This document shows, in pieces, positions 1 through 8,466 of a stretch of 50,770 nt of DNA. How positions within the stretch are numbered: the first letter of the stretch is position 1; every line of letters begins with the position of its first letter. Under the pieces are notes generated by a model. That model was not told the origin of the DNA and searched no databases. It saw only the letters and a program-made list of their open reading frames with translations. The position numbers and the translations under genes are program-made. The DNA is from a virus, in the IMG/VR virus record IMGVR_UViG_3300048839_000493, positions 1 to 50,770 of that record; one strand, 5' to 3'.

Positions 1-15
1 AACGGATCGGCAAAG
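1..15. repeat. Terminal direct repeat (circular join), left copy
   Basis: The 15 bases AACGGATCGGCAAAG recur exactly as the last 15 bases of the window (50756-50770); the next base on either side differs. This is what a circular assembly opened at one point looks like. A very short terminal redundancy of a linear molecule is less likely. The join falls between the HNH gene and the small terminase gene, the usual location of a cos site, but no lambda cos consensus is visible. Confidence 0.85.
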
Positions 16-27
16 CGCGATTTTTTT
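5..27 (+). terminator. Intrinsic terminator at the genome join
   Basis: GATCGGCAAAGCGCGAT can fold as ATCG-GC / GC-(G bulge)-CGAT with an AAA loop and is followed directly by seven T residues at 21-27. It would end the replication/HNH transcript before the terminase genes. The stem is short and contains a bulge, so this is likely but not certain. The stem lies inside the terminal repeat. Confidence 0.5.
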
Positions 28-76
28 GTAGGCATAAGGCCCAAAACTGAGTTGACATTATAGCTAAGGATTTGAC

Positions 77-610
77 ATGCCGGTTTACTTGAACGCCGCA
101 CAATACGCCGAACATCGTGGAGTAAAGCGGGCGATGGTCGGTAAATACATAAGTAGCGGGAAGTTATCAAAGTCTATCAAGAAGGTTGGAATCAGGTATC
201 AGATAGACCGTGATAAAGCGGATGAGGAACTGTCCCAAAACCTCGATCAGTTGCACAGCAGGAAGAAAAAAAAGCCGGACAAAACAGAAGTGAAAAAAGT
301 GGTGCACGATGCAGGATTTGACGGGCTGACACTGATGGAGGCGCAGACAGAAAATCAGAAATACGCCGCCGCCCTCAAGAAGCTCGATTTTGAAAAAAGA
401 AAGGGCGAACTTGTCCTGGCGAGTGATGTTAAAAAAGCAATGTCAAATATCATCATGACGGCCCGGGGAGGGGTGATTGCGTGGAAAGGACGGATCGCAC
501 CAATTTTGAAAGAGTTCCTGCCTAACCCTGCACAGTTCGGCCGGTGTATGGAAGCCGTTGACGATTTGACAGACGAGATACTCCAGGGGCTTGCTGATGC
601 AAATCGATGA
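77..610 (+). CDS. Terminase small subunit (Nu1-like)
   Basis: A 177-residue protein, close in length to lambda gpNu1. It is expected to bind the packaging site and recruit the large subunit. The N-terminus (about residues 1-50) reads like the Nu1/MerR-type winged helix: a helix starting LNAAQYAEHRGV, a recognition stretch VGKYISSGKL, and an IRYQIDRDKAD wing end. The middle is lysine-rich and probably coiled (residues 60-110); the C-terminus is a helical segment likely to contact the large subunit. AAGGA at 66-70 is well placed for the ATG. The gene lies directly upstream of, and overlaps, the large terminase gene. Family assignment rests on the HTH pattern and position. Confidence 0.85.
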   Translation: MPVYLNAAQYAEHRGVKRAMVGKYISSGKLSKSIKKVGIRYQIDRDKADEELSQNLDQLHSRKKKKPDKTEVKKVVHDAGFDGLTLMEAQTENQKYAAALKKLDFEKRKGELVLASDVKKAMSNIIMTARGGVIAWKGRIAPILKEFLPNPAQFGRCMEAVDDLTDEILQGLADANR

Positions 611-2426
611 GATAGTTTCGCAATGTCAATCATTGTGGAAGCCACCCGAGAAACTCAAACTGTCTGAGTGGGCAGACAAGTATTTCCGACTGTCCCCTGA
701 GTCCTCGGCAGATGTCGGGAGATGGCGATGTTACCCGTACCAGAGAGAAATCCTTGACGCACTGGTGGACCCGTCAATCGAAATCGTAACCTGGATGAAA
801 TCGGCTCGAACCGGCTATACAAAGATGCTCGACATTGACACGGCTTTCCATATCGCACAGGAACCGTGTTCACAGCTCATCGTTCAGCCAACCGTTGAGG
901 ACGCGGCAGGATACAGCAAAGACGAAATCGCGCCAATGCTTCGAGACGTTCCTGTCCTTGAGGGGCTCGTTTTCGAGGCAAAGTCCAGGGACTCAAACAA
1001 CACGATCTTGAAAAAGTCCTACCCTGGCGGGATCCTGCATCTTGTCGGAGCAAATTCGGCCAGGGGTTTCCGGCGCATTACGGTTAAGCGGGTCAAATTT
1101 GATGAGGTGGACGGCTATCCCCCGACCGCCGGTCATGAGGGTGATCAGATAAAGCTCGGGTCCATGAGGTCAAGCACGTTTTGGGATAGGAAAATCATCA
1201 TAGGATCAACGCCGACAATCAAGGGGATTTCCAGAGTCGAAAAATCCTTCCTTGAGTCGGATCAGCGTTATAGGTTTCTCCCGTGTCCGTATTGTGGTGG
1301 CTTTCAGGTGTTGAAATTCAGGAATATCAGGTGGCCGAAAAACGAGCCGGAGAAGGCACAATATCAGTGTGAGTTCTGCGAGAAACTCATTCCTCACAGC
1401 ATGAAACGCCAGATGGACGAGCGGGGGGAGTGGAGAGCAACACAGCCGTTTAAGGGCCACGCAGGGTTTCACATATGGGCCGGCTATTCGTATTCACCGA
1501 ACTCAACCTGGGCCGATATTGCCGAGGAGTTTTTGAAGGTCAAGGCCGACCGAGAGCAGTTAAAGACTTTTACGAATACCGTCCTCGGGGAGACCTGGGA
1601 GGAAGATGGCGATCAACCAGAATGGGAAAAACTGTCCGCCCGGTCAGAGCCGTACAGGATTTTGAATATCCCGTATCGTGGTCAACTTCTCGTTGCTGGA
1701 GTTGATACCCAGGACAACCGCTTGGAGGTTGTGATTATTGCTTACGGCGCCGGAGAGGAATCCTGGGTGATTTACCGGGCCACGCTTTACGGGGATCCGG
1801 ATCAGCCAGAAGTGTGGAGACAGCTCGATGAGATCCTCGGCAAGGCGTATCCCCATGAGTCCGGCGCTGATCTTCACATCGAGGCCATGGCTGTTGACAC
1901 GGGCGGCCACAAAACCCAGGCTGTCTATAATTATTGCCGTGCCAGGGGCCCTGTGGCTTTCGCTGTCAAGGGACAATCTCAACCCGGTAAGCCAGTGTAC
2001 GGCAGGCCGACGCAGCAGGATGTTGACTACCTCGGACGGGTCATTAAAAACGGGGTGCAACTCTACCCTGTCGGGTCAGACGTGGCAAAAGGCGTGATCT
2101 ATAATCGCCTTCGCCTGACACAGCACGGACCCGGGTTTATTCATTTCCCCATCGGCCTTGACGATGATTTTTACCTCCAGTTGACGGCGGAAAAAAACGT
2201 CAAGCGATTTGACCTGAAGGGGCGCGAGGTGCGGGAGTGGGTTAAGGTCCGGGAGAGGAACGACGTCCTTGACTGCTTTGTCTACGCCTATGCAGCGGCA
2301 CTGAAGGCGGGCGTTCAGCATCGGAATTGGAGTGAGAGAGACGACCAAATCCGAAGCGTTGCAAACAAAACCCAGGTCAACGTTCAACAGCAAAAACGGC
2401 GCATCTTAAACAGGGGAATCCAATGA
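597..2426 (+). CDS. Terminase large subunit (GpA family)
   Basis: A 609-residue packaging ATPase/nuclease of the lambda GpA type (gpA is 641 residues). The P-loop substitute KSARTGYTK (about residues 68-76) closely matches lambda KSARVGYSK. A Walker B-like KFDEVD follows in the first third. A zinc-binding CPYCGG and a second Cys pair (CEFC) lie near residues 220-255, and the C-terminal half holds the acidic nuclease residues (VAGVDTQDNR, AVDTGGH). I chose the ATG at 597 because CCAGGGG lies a suitable distance upstream; TTG at 591 is in frame and also possible. The start overlaps the end of the small subunit, implying coupled translation. Confidence 0.95.
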   Translation: MQIDEIVSQCQSLWKPPEKLKLSEWADKYFRLSPESSADVGRWRCYPYQREILDALVDPSIEIVTWMKSARTGYTKMLDIDTAFHIAQEPCSQLIVQPTVEDAAGYSKDEIAPMLRDVPVLEGLVFEAKSRDSNNTILKKSYPGGILHLVGANSARGFRRITVKRVKFDEVDGYPPTAGHEGDQIKLGSMRSSTFWDRKIIIGSTPTIKGISRVEKSFLESDQRYRFLPCPYCGGFQVLKFRNIRWPKNEPEKAQYQCEFCEKLIPHSMKRQMDERGEWRATQPFKGHAGFHIWAGYSYSPNSTWADIAEEFLKVKADREQLKTFTNTVLGETWEEDGDQPEWEKLSARSEPYRILNIPYRGQLLVAGVDTQDNRLEVVIIAYGAGEESWVIYRATLYGDPDQPEVWRQLDEILGKAYPHESGADLHIEAMAVDTGGHKTQAVYNYCRARGPVAFAVKGQSQPGKPVYGRPTQQDVDYLGRVIKNGVQLYPVGSDVAKGVIYNRLRLTQHGPGFIHFPIGLDDDFYLQLTAEKNVKRFDLKGREVREWVKVRERNDVLDCFVYAYAAALKAGVQHRNWSERDDQIRSVANKTQVNVQQQKRRILNRGIQ

Positions 2427-2701
2427 TCTACTGCACAGTATGTCAGAACTGGGAACGCTGCAAGCCTGAAGACGTTTGGGCGTGTACACGAATTTTCGAC
2501 AAAGCAAGCGGCAACTGGAGGCTCAGATGTATCCCGCGCGATTTCAAGCCAGCGTCTTCACCGTCGCCAGAATTTTGTCCAGAATGCGGCGCAGATAACA
2601 GGGTAAATTGGACTCGGAAGAAAGACAACGGTATCCGTAGGGGCTACAAATGCCCGTCTTGTGGGTACATTTTGAAAACTACTGAAATAATCACAAAATA
2701 A
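2423..2701 (+). CDS. Small zinc-ribbon protein after terminase
   Basis: A 92-residue unknown protein starting inside the terminase stop (ATGA overlap). It has two Cys-rich halves: an N-terminal set (YCTVCQNWERC, ACTR) and a C-terminal zinc ribbon with CPECG and CPSCG spaced by about 22 residues. The second half looks like a classic treble-clef/zinc-ribbon metal site. Function is unknown; its position suggests a packaging or head role, but the phage carries many such small Cys-pair proteins elsewhere. Confidence 0.7.
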   Translation: MIYCTVCQNWERCKPEDVWACTRIFDKASGNWRLRCIPRDFKPASSPSPEFCPECGADNRVNWTRKKDNGIRRGYKCPSCGYILKTTEIITK

Positions 2702-2762
2702 TCCCTCCTATTACATACCTGTAACGCCCGGAAAAGTCACTCGATGTACACTATGAGTGACT

Positions 2763-2957
2763 ATGGACGATACACAGAAATTCCTCGACAGAGGCGGCAA
2801 AATAATCAAATTGCCACCTATTGTTCGGCCAGAGTCCGCATCAGAATGCGTCAGGCCGCGAGGGGTTTCTTTTTTTGTATCGCCTGAATTTTACGACGGA
2901 ACCAATAGTGACGAAATCGGTTGCTACTGGGTTCCGTCATACGGGCGCAACGGGTAA
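2763..2957 (+). CDS. Hypothetical small protein (FLxxGGKI motif)
   Basis: A 64-residue protein with an N-terminal KFLDRGGKIIKLPP segment, a pattern I recognise from small uncharacterised phage proteins (FLxxGGKxxxxP). The C-terminal half has no motif. GTG at 2757 is an alternative in-frame start; no strong Shine-Dalgarno site precedes either. It sits between terminase and gpW-like genes. Confidence 0.5.
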   Translation: MDDTQKFLDRGGKIIKLPPIVRPESASECVRPRGVSFFVSPEFYDGTNSDEIGCYWVPSYGRNG

Positions 2958-2959
2958 TC

Positions 2960-3175
2960 ATGTCAATCTCCCTCACCGAAGCAACCATACTTCGAGACGC
3001 CACAAAAGAGGCATACCTTGCCGCTCTCGCCTCGCAGCAGTACAGCAAGGGCGACCGTGCCAACCGTCGCGCCGATCTCGCCGTACTCGCCGCCGAACTC
3101 ATGAGATGGGAAAAAATCGTCCAGAGGCTTGAAAACGGCGGCGGCATCCGCATCACGGGGGCCACGCCGGTATGA
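2960..3175 (+). CDS. gpW-like head-tail joining protein
   Basis: A 71-residue, largely helical protein (SLTEATILRDATKEAYLAAL, then RRADLAVLAAELMRWEKIVQ) in the position of lambda gpW, between terminase and portal. Length and helical layout match gpW/DUF6148-type proteins, which plug the portal after packaging. The start at 2960 excludes an in-frame extension that overlaps the previous gene. Its stop overlaps the portal start (ATGA). Confidence 0.6.
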   Translation: MSISLTEATILRDATKEAYLAALASQQYSKGDRANRRADLAVLAAELMRWEKIVQRLENGGGIRITGATPV

Positions 3176-4755
3176 ATCTGCGCGAAGTGAAAGAGAAAAT
3201 CAGAAGCGTGAAACCGAACATGGTTGACCGTGTTGTCAACTATTTTTCCCCCGTTGCTGGTTCCAATCGTCTCCGAGCCCGTGCGGCGCAAGAAATCCTT
3301 GGCGGTTACGACGGGGCCAGCACATCCCGCCGCAGCCTGTCGGCATGGAAAACCCTCGGGTCTGACGCTGACACGGACATCCTTGACGACCTGCCGAAAC
3401 TCCGTGAACGATCCCGGGATCTCGTCCGCAATAATCCACTGGCCGCCGGTGCGATCAAAACGAAGGTCTCCAACGTCGTTGGTACCGGCCTTCGGCTCCA
3501 GTCTCACCTTGACCGGGAAGCCATTGGCCTTGATGACGACACAGCCGACGCCATCGAGCGACAGATCGAGCGTGAATTCCGGCTGTGGTGGGAGTCGAAA
3601 GACTGCGACATCACCAGGACGCAGACCGGCCACGGCATCACCAGGATGGTGTACCAGCAGAGCAAGGAGAACGGTGACGTTTTTGTGCTGCTGCCGATGA
3701 AGCCTGTCCCGACACTCCCGTATTCCAGGCGGCTCCAGGTGGTTGAGGCTGACCGGATCTGCAACCGCGACGACGCCATGGATACCGACAGGCTTGCCGG
3801 AGGTGTCGAGAAAGACGACTCAGGTGCACCCGTGGCGTATCACATAATGGACCAGCACCCGGGCGACATGACGACCGTCAAGCGGACGTGGACCGTTATC
3901 CCCGCCTATGGGCGCAAAACCGGCCTGCGGAATGTCATCCATCTATACAACCCGACTCGCCCCGGGCAGTCCCGTGGAGTCCCCGATCTTGCCGCAGTCA
4001 TCGAACCGTTGAAACAGCTTGGCCGCTACACAGACGCCGAGGTCATGGCCGCCGTGGTATCGGGCATGTTCACCGTTTTTATCGAGTCGGAAAATGGGGC
4101 CGGGACGTTCGACTACTCCAATCTTGGAACCGAGGTTTCCCGCTCGTCGTCCGACAAGGATATGAAGCTCGGCAACGGGATGATCGTTGAACTCGCCGCC
4201 GGCGAGAAGATCCACGATACAAACCCGGGGCGCCCAAACCAGGCATTTGACCCGTTTGTCCAGGCGATTCTCCGGCAGGTTGGTGTTGCCCTTGAAATCC
4301 CCTTCGAGATCCTGATCAAGCATTTCACCGCTTCGTACTCAGCGGCCAGGGCGGCCCTGCTCGAAATGTGGAAATACGTTCTATCGGAGCGCCGGTGGCT
4401 CGTTGACAACTTCCTCCGGCCCGTTTTCGAGGTCTGGTTTTACGAAGCCGTCGCCCTTGGTCGCATTCCGGCCCCAGGGTTCTTGTCTGACCCGGCTATC
4501 CGCGCCGCCTATCTGTCGTCCGACTGGGTAGGCCCTGCCCGTGGACAAATTGACGAACTCAAAGAGGTCAAGGCCGCCAGGGAACGCCTTGCCGCCGGCC
4601 TGACAACCCTGTCGCAGGAGACAGCAGAACTTACCGGCGGCGATTGGGAGCGAAATCACCCTCAGCAGGTCAAGGAAAACAACAAGCGCCTGGAGGACGG
4701 GCTCGTAACGCCGCCCATCGAACCTGGCGACGTGGAGGATACCGATGGAAATTGA
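3172..4755 (+). CDS. Portal protein (lambda gpB family)
   Basis: A 527-residue lambda-type portal, forming the dodecameric DNA channel and tail attachment vertex. Family-typical features include the N-terminal RRSLSAWKTLGSDADTD with RSRDLVRNNPLAAGAI (about residues 50-95), the RPGQSRGVPDLA segment in the middle, and the EIPFEILIKHFTASYSAARAALLEMW segment near residues 380-410. The ATG overlaps the stop of the gpW-like gene, and the end overlaps the protease start by 11 bases. Confidence 0.95.
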   Translation: MNLREVKEKIRSVKPNMVDRVVNYFSPVAGSNRLRARAAQEILGGYDGASTSRRSLSAWKTLGSDADTDILDDLPKLRERSRDLVRNNPLAAGAIKTKVSNVVGTGLRLQSHLDREAIGLDDDTADAIERQIEREFRLWWESKDCDITRTQTGHGITRMVYQQSKENGDVFVLLPMKPVPTLPYSRRLQVVEADRICNRDDAMDTDRLAGGVEKDDSGAPVAYHIMDQHPGDMTTVKRTWTVIPAYGRKTGLRNVIHLYNPTRPGQSRGVPDLAAVIEPLKQLGRYTDAEVMAAVVSGMFTVFIESENGAGTFDYSNLGTEVSRSSSDKDMKLGNGMIVELAAGEKIHDTNPGRPNQAFDPFVQAILRQVGVALEIPFEILIKHFTASYSAARAALLEMWKYVLSERRWLVDNFLRPVFEVWFYEAVALGRIPAPGFLSDPAIRAAYLSSDWVGPARGQIDELKEVKAARERLAAGLTTLSQETAELTGGDWERNHPQQVKENNKRLEDGLVTPPIEPGDVEDTDGN

Positions 4756-5767
4756 CCTGAAAAACGCAAAGTGTACCGAACTATCAATCGAGACGCCAGT
4801 CATAACGCTTGCCAAAGAAGAAGGCAAGCGCGGCGAGTTTGTTATTGAAGCCTACACAGGGGCAGTTGTTGAGCGATGGTGGGGGAAACTTGCCATCGAC
4901 ATAGACGGCATATCGGCTCCATCAAAAATGCCGAACTTCTTCAATCATGACCACGGGCAGATTGTCGGTTTTTCAACGAAATCCTGGAAAGACGGCAGTT
5001 TTTTTGTCGCTGGCAAGTTTTCCAAATCAACAGAGGCGGCCAAAGAAGTCCAGGGACTTGCCGACGAGGAATTCCCCTGGCAGGCGTCTATCGGGGTGCG
5101 TGCCAAGAAGGTCATGCAGTTAGAGGAAGGTGTGTCTCATGTAGTCAATGGGGCACAGCTTGACGGCCCCGCCGAAATCTGGACCGAATCCGAAGTTTTT
5201 GAAGTTTCCTTTGTACCATTTGGTGCGGACGGTAACACCAAAGTCTCAACGTTTTCAAAATTCGCAGAAGCCTCGCCGCAGGGCGAGATACCCAAACCGG
5301 CAGAGAAAGGAGACATCCACATGCCGATCACCATTGCATCACTCACAGCCGAAGCGCCCGCCCTGCTGGCCGAAATTCAGACCGCAGCCAAGGCCGAAGG
5401 CGCAAACGCAGAGCGCGAGAGAATCAAGGGCGTCCTGGCTCAGTCCCTCCCGGGGCATGAGGCCATCGTCCAGAAACTCGCTTTCGACGGATCGACCAAC
5501 CCTGACCAGGCCGCCGTTGCCGTATTGGCAGCAGAAAGGGCCATGAGGGCAAGCGCCGTCCAGGATCTTCACGCCGACGCCGTTCCGCCCGTCCCGGCAC
5601 CAGCCGCACCTCCGGCCCCCAAGGCGCCCGAACAGCCGACCACTAAGGAGGCTTTCGAGGCTGACAAGGCCCTGGTGGCCGAGTTCGGCGACTGGGACAC
5701 CTACAACGCTTACCTGGCGGCCACTGAGCGCGGTCTCGTCCGCATCCTCAAAAACAAGGAGAGATAA
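4745..5767 (+). CDS. Prohead protease with scaffold domain (U35-like)
   Basis: A 340-residue fusion. Residues 30-170 look like an HK97/U35-type prohead protease with probable catalytic His in FFNHDHGQIVG (H68 or H70) and Ser in QASIG (S115). This protease cleaves scaffold and itself during capsid maturation. Residues 193-340 form a helical, Ala/Glu/Lys-rich scaffold-like domain with a Pro/Ala-rich linker (PPVPAPAAPPAPKAPEQP). A strong internal ribosome binding site and in-frame ATG at 5321 would release the scaffold alone. It sits between portal and decoration genes, as lambda C/Nu3 does. Confidence 0.85.
   Translation: MEIDLKNAKCTELSIETPVITLAKEEGKRGEFVIEAYTGAVVERWWGKLAIDIDGISAPSKMPNFFNHDHGQIVGFSTKSWKDGSFFVAGKFSKSTEAAKEVQGLADEEFPWQASIGVRAKKVMQLEEGVSHVVNGAQLDGPAEIWTESEVFEVSFVPFGADGNTKVSTFSKFAEASPQGEIPKPAEKGDIHMPITIASLTAEAPALLAEIQTAAKAEGANAERERIKGVLAQSLPGHEAIVQKLAFDGSTNPDQAAVAVLAAERAMRASAVQDLHADAVPPVPAPAAPPAPKAPEQPTTKEAFEADKALVAEFGDWDTYNAYLAATERGLVRILKNKER
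5321..5767 (+). CDS. Nested in-frame scaffold protein (Nu3-like arrangement)
   Basis: An internal ATG at 5321, in frame with the protease gene, is preceded by AAAGGAGA at 5306-5313, one of the best Shine-Dalgarno sites in this region. Translation from here gives a 148-residue protein of mainly Ala/Glu-rich helix (residues 5-60) and a Pro/Ala linker, typical of an assembly scaffold. Lambda uses the same layout (Nu3 nested in C). The nested product is inferred from the start site; no sequence identity to Nu3 is claimed. Confidence 0.7.
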   Translation: MPITIASLTAEAPALLAEIQTAAKAEGANAERERIKGVLAQSLPGHEAIVQKLAFDGSTNPDQAAVAVLAAERAMRASAVQDLHADAVPPVPAPAAPPAPKAPEQPTTKEAFEADKALVAEFGDWDTYNAYLAATERGLVRILKNKER

Positions 5768-5770
5768 GCC

Positions 5771-6538
5771 ATGACCACCCTTGCAGCAGATACCCCGAGG
5801 GCGTTTGAACTGGGCGACAGGAATGAGTTCCCCGTGGTTGCCTCAGACATCATCTATGAAGGCGCAGCCGTCGGCATTGTTCTCGCCTCCGGCCATGCCC
5901 GCCCGCTCACCTCCGTGGATCGGTTCGTCGGTTTCGCGGAAAAAACCGTTGACAACAGCTCCGGTGCCGCCGCCGCCCTGAACGTCAGGGTTGTGAAAAA
6001 AGGTATGGTGAAGCTCGCCATTTCCGGCGCAGTCATCACCGACATCAACCTGCCCGTCTACGCCAGCGACGACAATACTTTCTCGTTCCTGAAGACCGGA
6101 GCGGTTTTCGTCGGTTTCAGCCGCCGTTTCGTATCCTCCGGGTACATGATGGTGGAGTTCGACGCCGGGGTACTCACCGATCCCCACGATGGCCTGTTCG
6201 CCGAGTCGAGCGCAGTGGATCTGACCGTCGATGCCCAGGACACCGGGAAGGTTATTTTCATCACCGCCGATGCCAAAACCGTGACCCTTCCCGCCGTCGA
6301 AGGCGTTGGCAAGGTCCGCGTTGTTAATGGCGGCGCTTTCGGCACACAGCTCGTCACCATCGCCCCCAACGGCTCAGACATGATCGAGGGCACCAATACA
6401 GCCGTCACCGATGCCGACACCTGGGCCAACACCAAGGCGACCGCCTGCCGTGGCGACTACGTGGACATCGAGTATGGCGATTCAGCCGGATGGGCGATCA
6501 CCGCCAAGCGCGGAACCTGGGCCCTGACCGCCGTCTAA
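5771..6538 (+). CDS. Head decoration/capsid cement protein
   Basis: A 255-residue protein immediately before the major capsid gene. Residues 1-130 resemble capsid cement (DUF2190/gpD-like) proteins: EFPVVASDIIYEGAAVGIVL, then GFAEKTVDNSSG and VRVVKKGMVKL. Residues 140-255 form a second beta-rich domain (VIFITADAKTVTLPAVEGVGKVRVVNGG) of the type found in phage tail and decoration proteins. It probably sits on the capsid surface and stabilises it. The two-domain length is larger than lambda gpD (110 residues). Confidence 0.7.
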   Translation: MTTLAADTPRAFELGDRNEFPVVASDIIYEGAAVGIVLASGHARPLTSVDRFVGFAEKTVDNSSGAAAALNVRVVKKGMVKLAISGAVITDINLPVYASDDNTFSFLKTGAVFVGFSRRFVSSGYMMVEFDAGVLTDPHDGLFAESSAVDLTVDAQDTGKVIFITADAKTVTLPAVEGVGKVRVVNGGAFGTQLVTIAPNGSDMIEGTNTAVTDADTWANTKATACRGDYVDIEYGDSAGWAITAKRGTWALTAV

Positions 6539-6565
6539 CCGACACTGACAAGGAGATAATGCAAA

Positions 6566-7522
6566 ATGGGTGCGAACCTCATAACCGAACGGCAGATCAT
6601 CGGAACTTTCTACAAGGCGCTGTCTCAGAACGTAGGCGCCGAGTGGATCGGTTCCGTCTCCAACTACTTCACCAGTGACCAGGCATCCGAGACATACGCC
6701 TGGCTAGGCATGTCACCGCTCATGCGTGAGTGGATCGGCGGCCGGCAGACCAACGGCATCAAAGAGAATAGTCTGACCATCCGCAACAAGCATTACGAGG
6801 CCACCATGGAAGTGCTTGTCCGCGACCTGCGCCGGGACAAAACCGGGCAGATCATGGTCAGAATCGAAGAAATGGCACGGAGAGCAAACGCTCACTGGGC
6901 CAAACTCCTGACCGACCTCATCGACGCCGGAGCGGCGACCGCCTGCTACGATGGCAAGTACTTTTTCGCGACCGATCACGAAGAGGGTGAGTCCGGGGCG
7001 CAGTCCAACGCGATCAGCTCCGACATCAGCGAGTACCCCGTCATCGAAACCGGGACGACATCCCTCCCGGCCGTGACGGAGATGCAGTATTCCATCGCCA
7101 AGGGCATTGAAGCCATCGCCGGGTTCAAAGATGACAAGGGGCAACCCATGAACGAGGATGCCATGTCCTTCCTGATCATGTGCCCGGTCACCATGATGAA
7201 CGTGGTCATGCAGGCCGTTCAGACGCCCGTCCAGGTCGCCGAAACCCAGTCCGCCCTGAGCGCCCTGAAGAACAAATTCAGGATCGACTGGGCCGTCAAT
7301 GCCCGTCTCGGTTCCGGGTGGGCCTCCAAGTTCGTCATCTTCCGCACCGATGCCGCGATCAAGTCGCTGATCCGTCAGGAGGAAACCGGCGTGGTGATGA
7401 AAGTCAAGGGCGCCGGGTCCGAGTTCGAATTCGACAACGACGCCCATCAGTACGGAATCGACACCTGGCGGAACGTGGGTTACGGCTACTGGCAGAACGC
7501 CTGCCAGGTCACCCTGACCTAA
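6566..7522 (+). CDS. Major capsid protein (Mu gpT-like)
   Basis: A 318-residue major head subunit resembling Mu gpT. Recognisable segments are the N-terminal GTFYKALSQNVGAEW, the E-loop-like NGIKENSLTIRNKHYEATMEVLVRDLRRDKTGQI (residues 65-95), and the central DLIDAGAATACYDGKYFFATDHEEGESGAQSN. This gives a mixed head module: lambda-type portal and terminase with a Mu-type shell protein. GGAGATAATGCAAA upstream provides the ribosome site. Confidence 0.88.
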   Translation: MGANLITERQIIGTFYKALSQNVGAEWIGSVSNYFTSDQASETYAWLGMSPLMREWIGGRQTNGIKENSLTIRNKHYEATMEVLVRDLRRDKTGQIMVRIEEMARRANAHWAKLLTDLIDAGAATACYDGKYFFATDHEEGESGAQSNAISSDISEYPVIETGTTSLPAVTEMQYSIAKGIEAIAGFKDDKGQPMNEDAMSFLIMCPVTMMNVVMQAVQTPVQVAETQSALSALKNKFRIDWAVNARLGSGWASKFVIFRTDAAIKSLIRQEETGVVMKVKGAGSEFEFDNDAHQYGIDTWRNVGYGYWQNACQVTLT

Positions 7523-7531
7523 GAGGCAAAC

Positions 7532-7846
7532 ATGACCTTCAAAGAGCAGATGGCGGCGGACCTGTCAACGGTGTTTTTCAACACTGACGACTTCGCGGAA
7601 TCGGCAATTTACACGCCGGTTTCGGGGGCCGCCGTCGCCTGTTCTGTTTTGATTGATCACAACATTGAACTCCAGCCCTCCGGCCTGGATTCCCAGGTAT
7701 CGGTAACGGCCACGGTGATCGAGTCTATGGTTTCCGAGGTAGGTATCCCGGTTGTCGGCGCTACCTTCACCATCGGTTCGACCGAATACGAAATCCGGGA
7801 ACTCCTGGAAAACGACGGGCTCATCACCCGGGTGGCGGTGGCATGA
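7532..7846 (+). CDS. Head-tail connector (lambda FII-like)
   Basis: A 104-residue, beta-rich protein in the FII position directly after the capsid gene. It starts MTFKEQMAADLSTVFFNTDDFAESAIYTP and ends IGSTEYEIRELLENDGLITRVAVA, a layout typical of phage head-tail attachment (Phage_attach/FII) proteins. It probably joins the portal ring to the tail. The stop overlaps the next start (ATGA). Confidence 0.7.
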   Translation: MTFKEQMAADLSTVFFNTDDFAESAIYTPVSGAAVACSVLIDHNIELQPSGLDSQVSVTATVIESMVSEVGIPVVGATFTIGSTEYEIRELLENDGLITRVAVA

Positions 7847-8466
7847 AAGTCGAGGTCAACAAGATCCAGCTCGACGCCGTGAAATCCGCATTGGCGGAGA
7901 TCAAAAACGGGGCTCCCCGGGCCATATCATCGGCCATGAACGCAACCATGACCACGGTGCAGACGCAGGCTGTCAAGGCCATCGGGCAGGATCTCAACCT
8001 TGCAGCCAAGCGGATCAAGTCAGATTTCAAGATCAAAAAAAGTTCCTGGAAAGACCTTGCTGGTTTCGTGTCGGCGACTGGAGCCCCGATCGGCTTGGTG
8101 AATTTCGCCGCCAGGCAGACCAAAACCGGAGTTACGGTCAAGGTCAAGCGCACCGGAGTACGGCGGCTGCTGCCTCATGCCTTCCTTGCCGCAGGCCGCA
8201 AACAGGCCGGGTATCATGTCTGGTGGCGGGCGAAAGTATGGGGTCGGCCTGTAAACCCGGCCCTGGCATACGGCAAACTGCCCAAAAAGTACCGTTTTCC
8301 AGAGGGGCCAAAGGGCGAGCGCGGAGTCCATCGCCTGACAGGCCCGCGCATTGAGGATATTTTCGCAGCAGACCGGATCTACAACCCCATACGGCTTTTG
8401 GCCGCTGAGAAGTTCGCGGAAAACTTGGTCAAAAAAACAGAGGAGACACTGAGGCGCTTTGGCTGA
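7843..8466 (+). CDS. Minor tail protein Z-like
   Basis: A 207-residue protein resembling lambda gpZ. It has an N-terminal helix pair (ALAEIKNGAPRAISSAMNATMTTVQTQAVKAIGQ), a basic middle (RIKSDFKIKKSSWKDL) and a beta section (GAPIGLVNFAARQTKTGVTVKVKRTG). gpZ is needed for correct tail completion and DNA positioning. The ATG overlaps the stop of the FII-like gene; its end overlaps the U-like gene by 8 bases. Confidence 0.75.
   Translation: MKVEVNKIQLDAVKSALAEIKNGAPRAISSAMNATMTTVQTQAVKAIGQDLNLAAKRIKSDFKIKKSSWKDLAGFVSATGAPIGLVNFAARQTKTGVTVKVKRTGVRRLLPHAFLAAGRKQAGYHVWWRAKVWGRPVNPALAYGKLPKKYRFPEGPKGERGVHRLTGPRIEDIFAADRIYNPIRLLAAEKFAENLVKKTEETLRRFG

Noticed and set aside
52-78. Two TTGACAT boxes 20 bases apart before the small terminase as tandem promoters
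   Set aside because: No -10 box at a suitable distance for either; the second overlaps the start codon. They may be protein-binding sites but evidence is too weak to list.
2753-2887. 44-codon alternative frame overlapping the FLxxGGKI protein
   Set aside because: Arg-rich chance composition; the other frame has the recognisable N-terminal motif.
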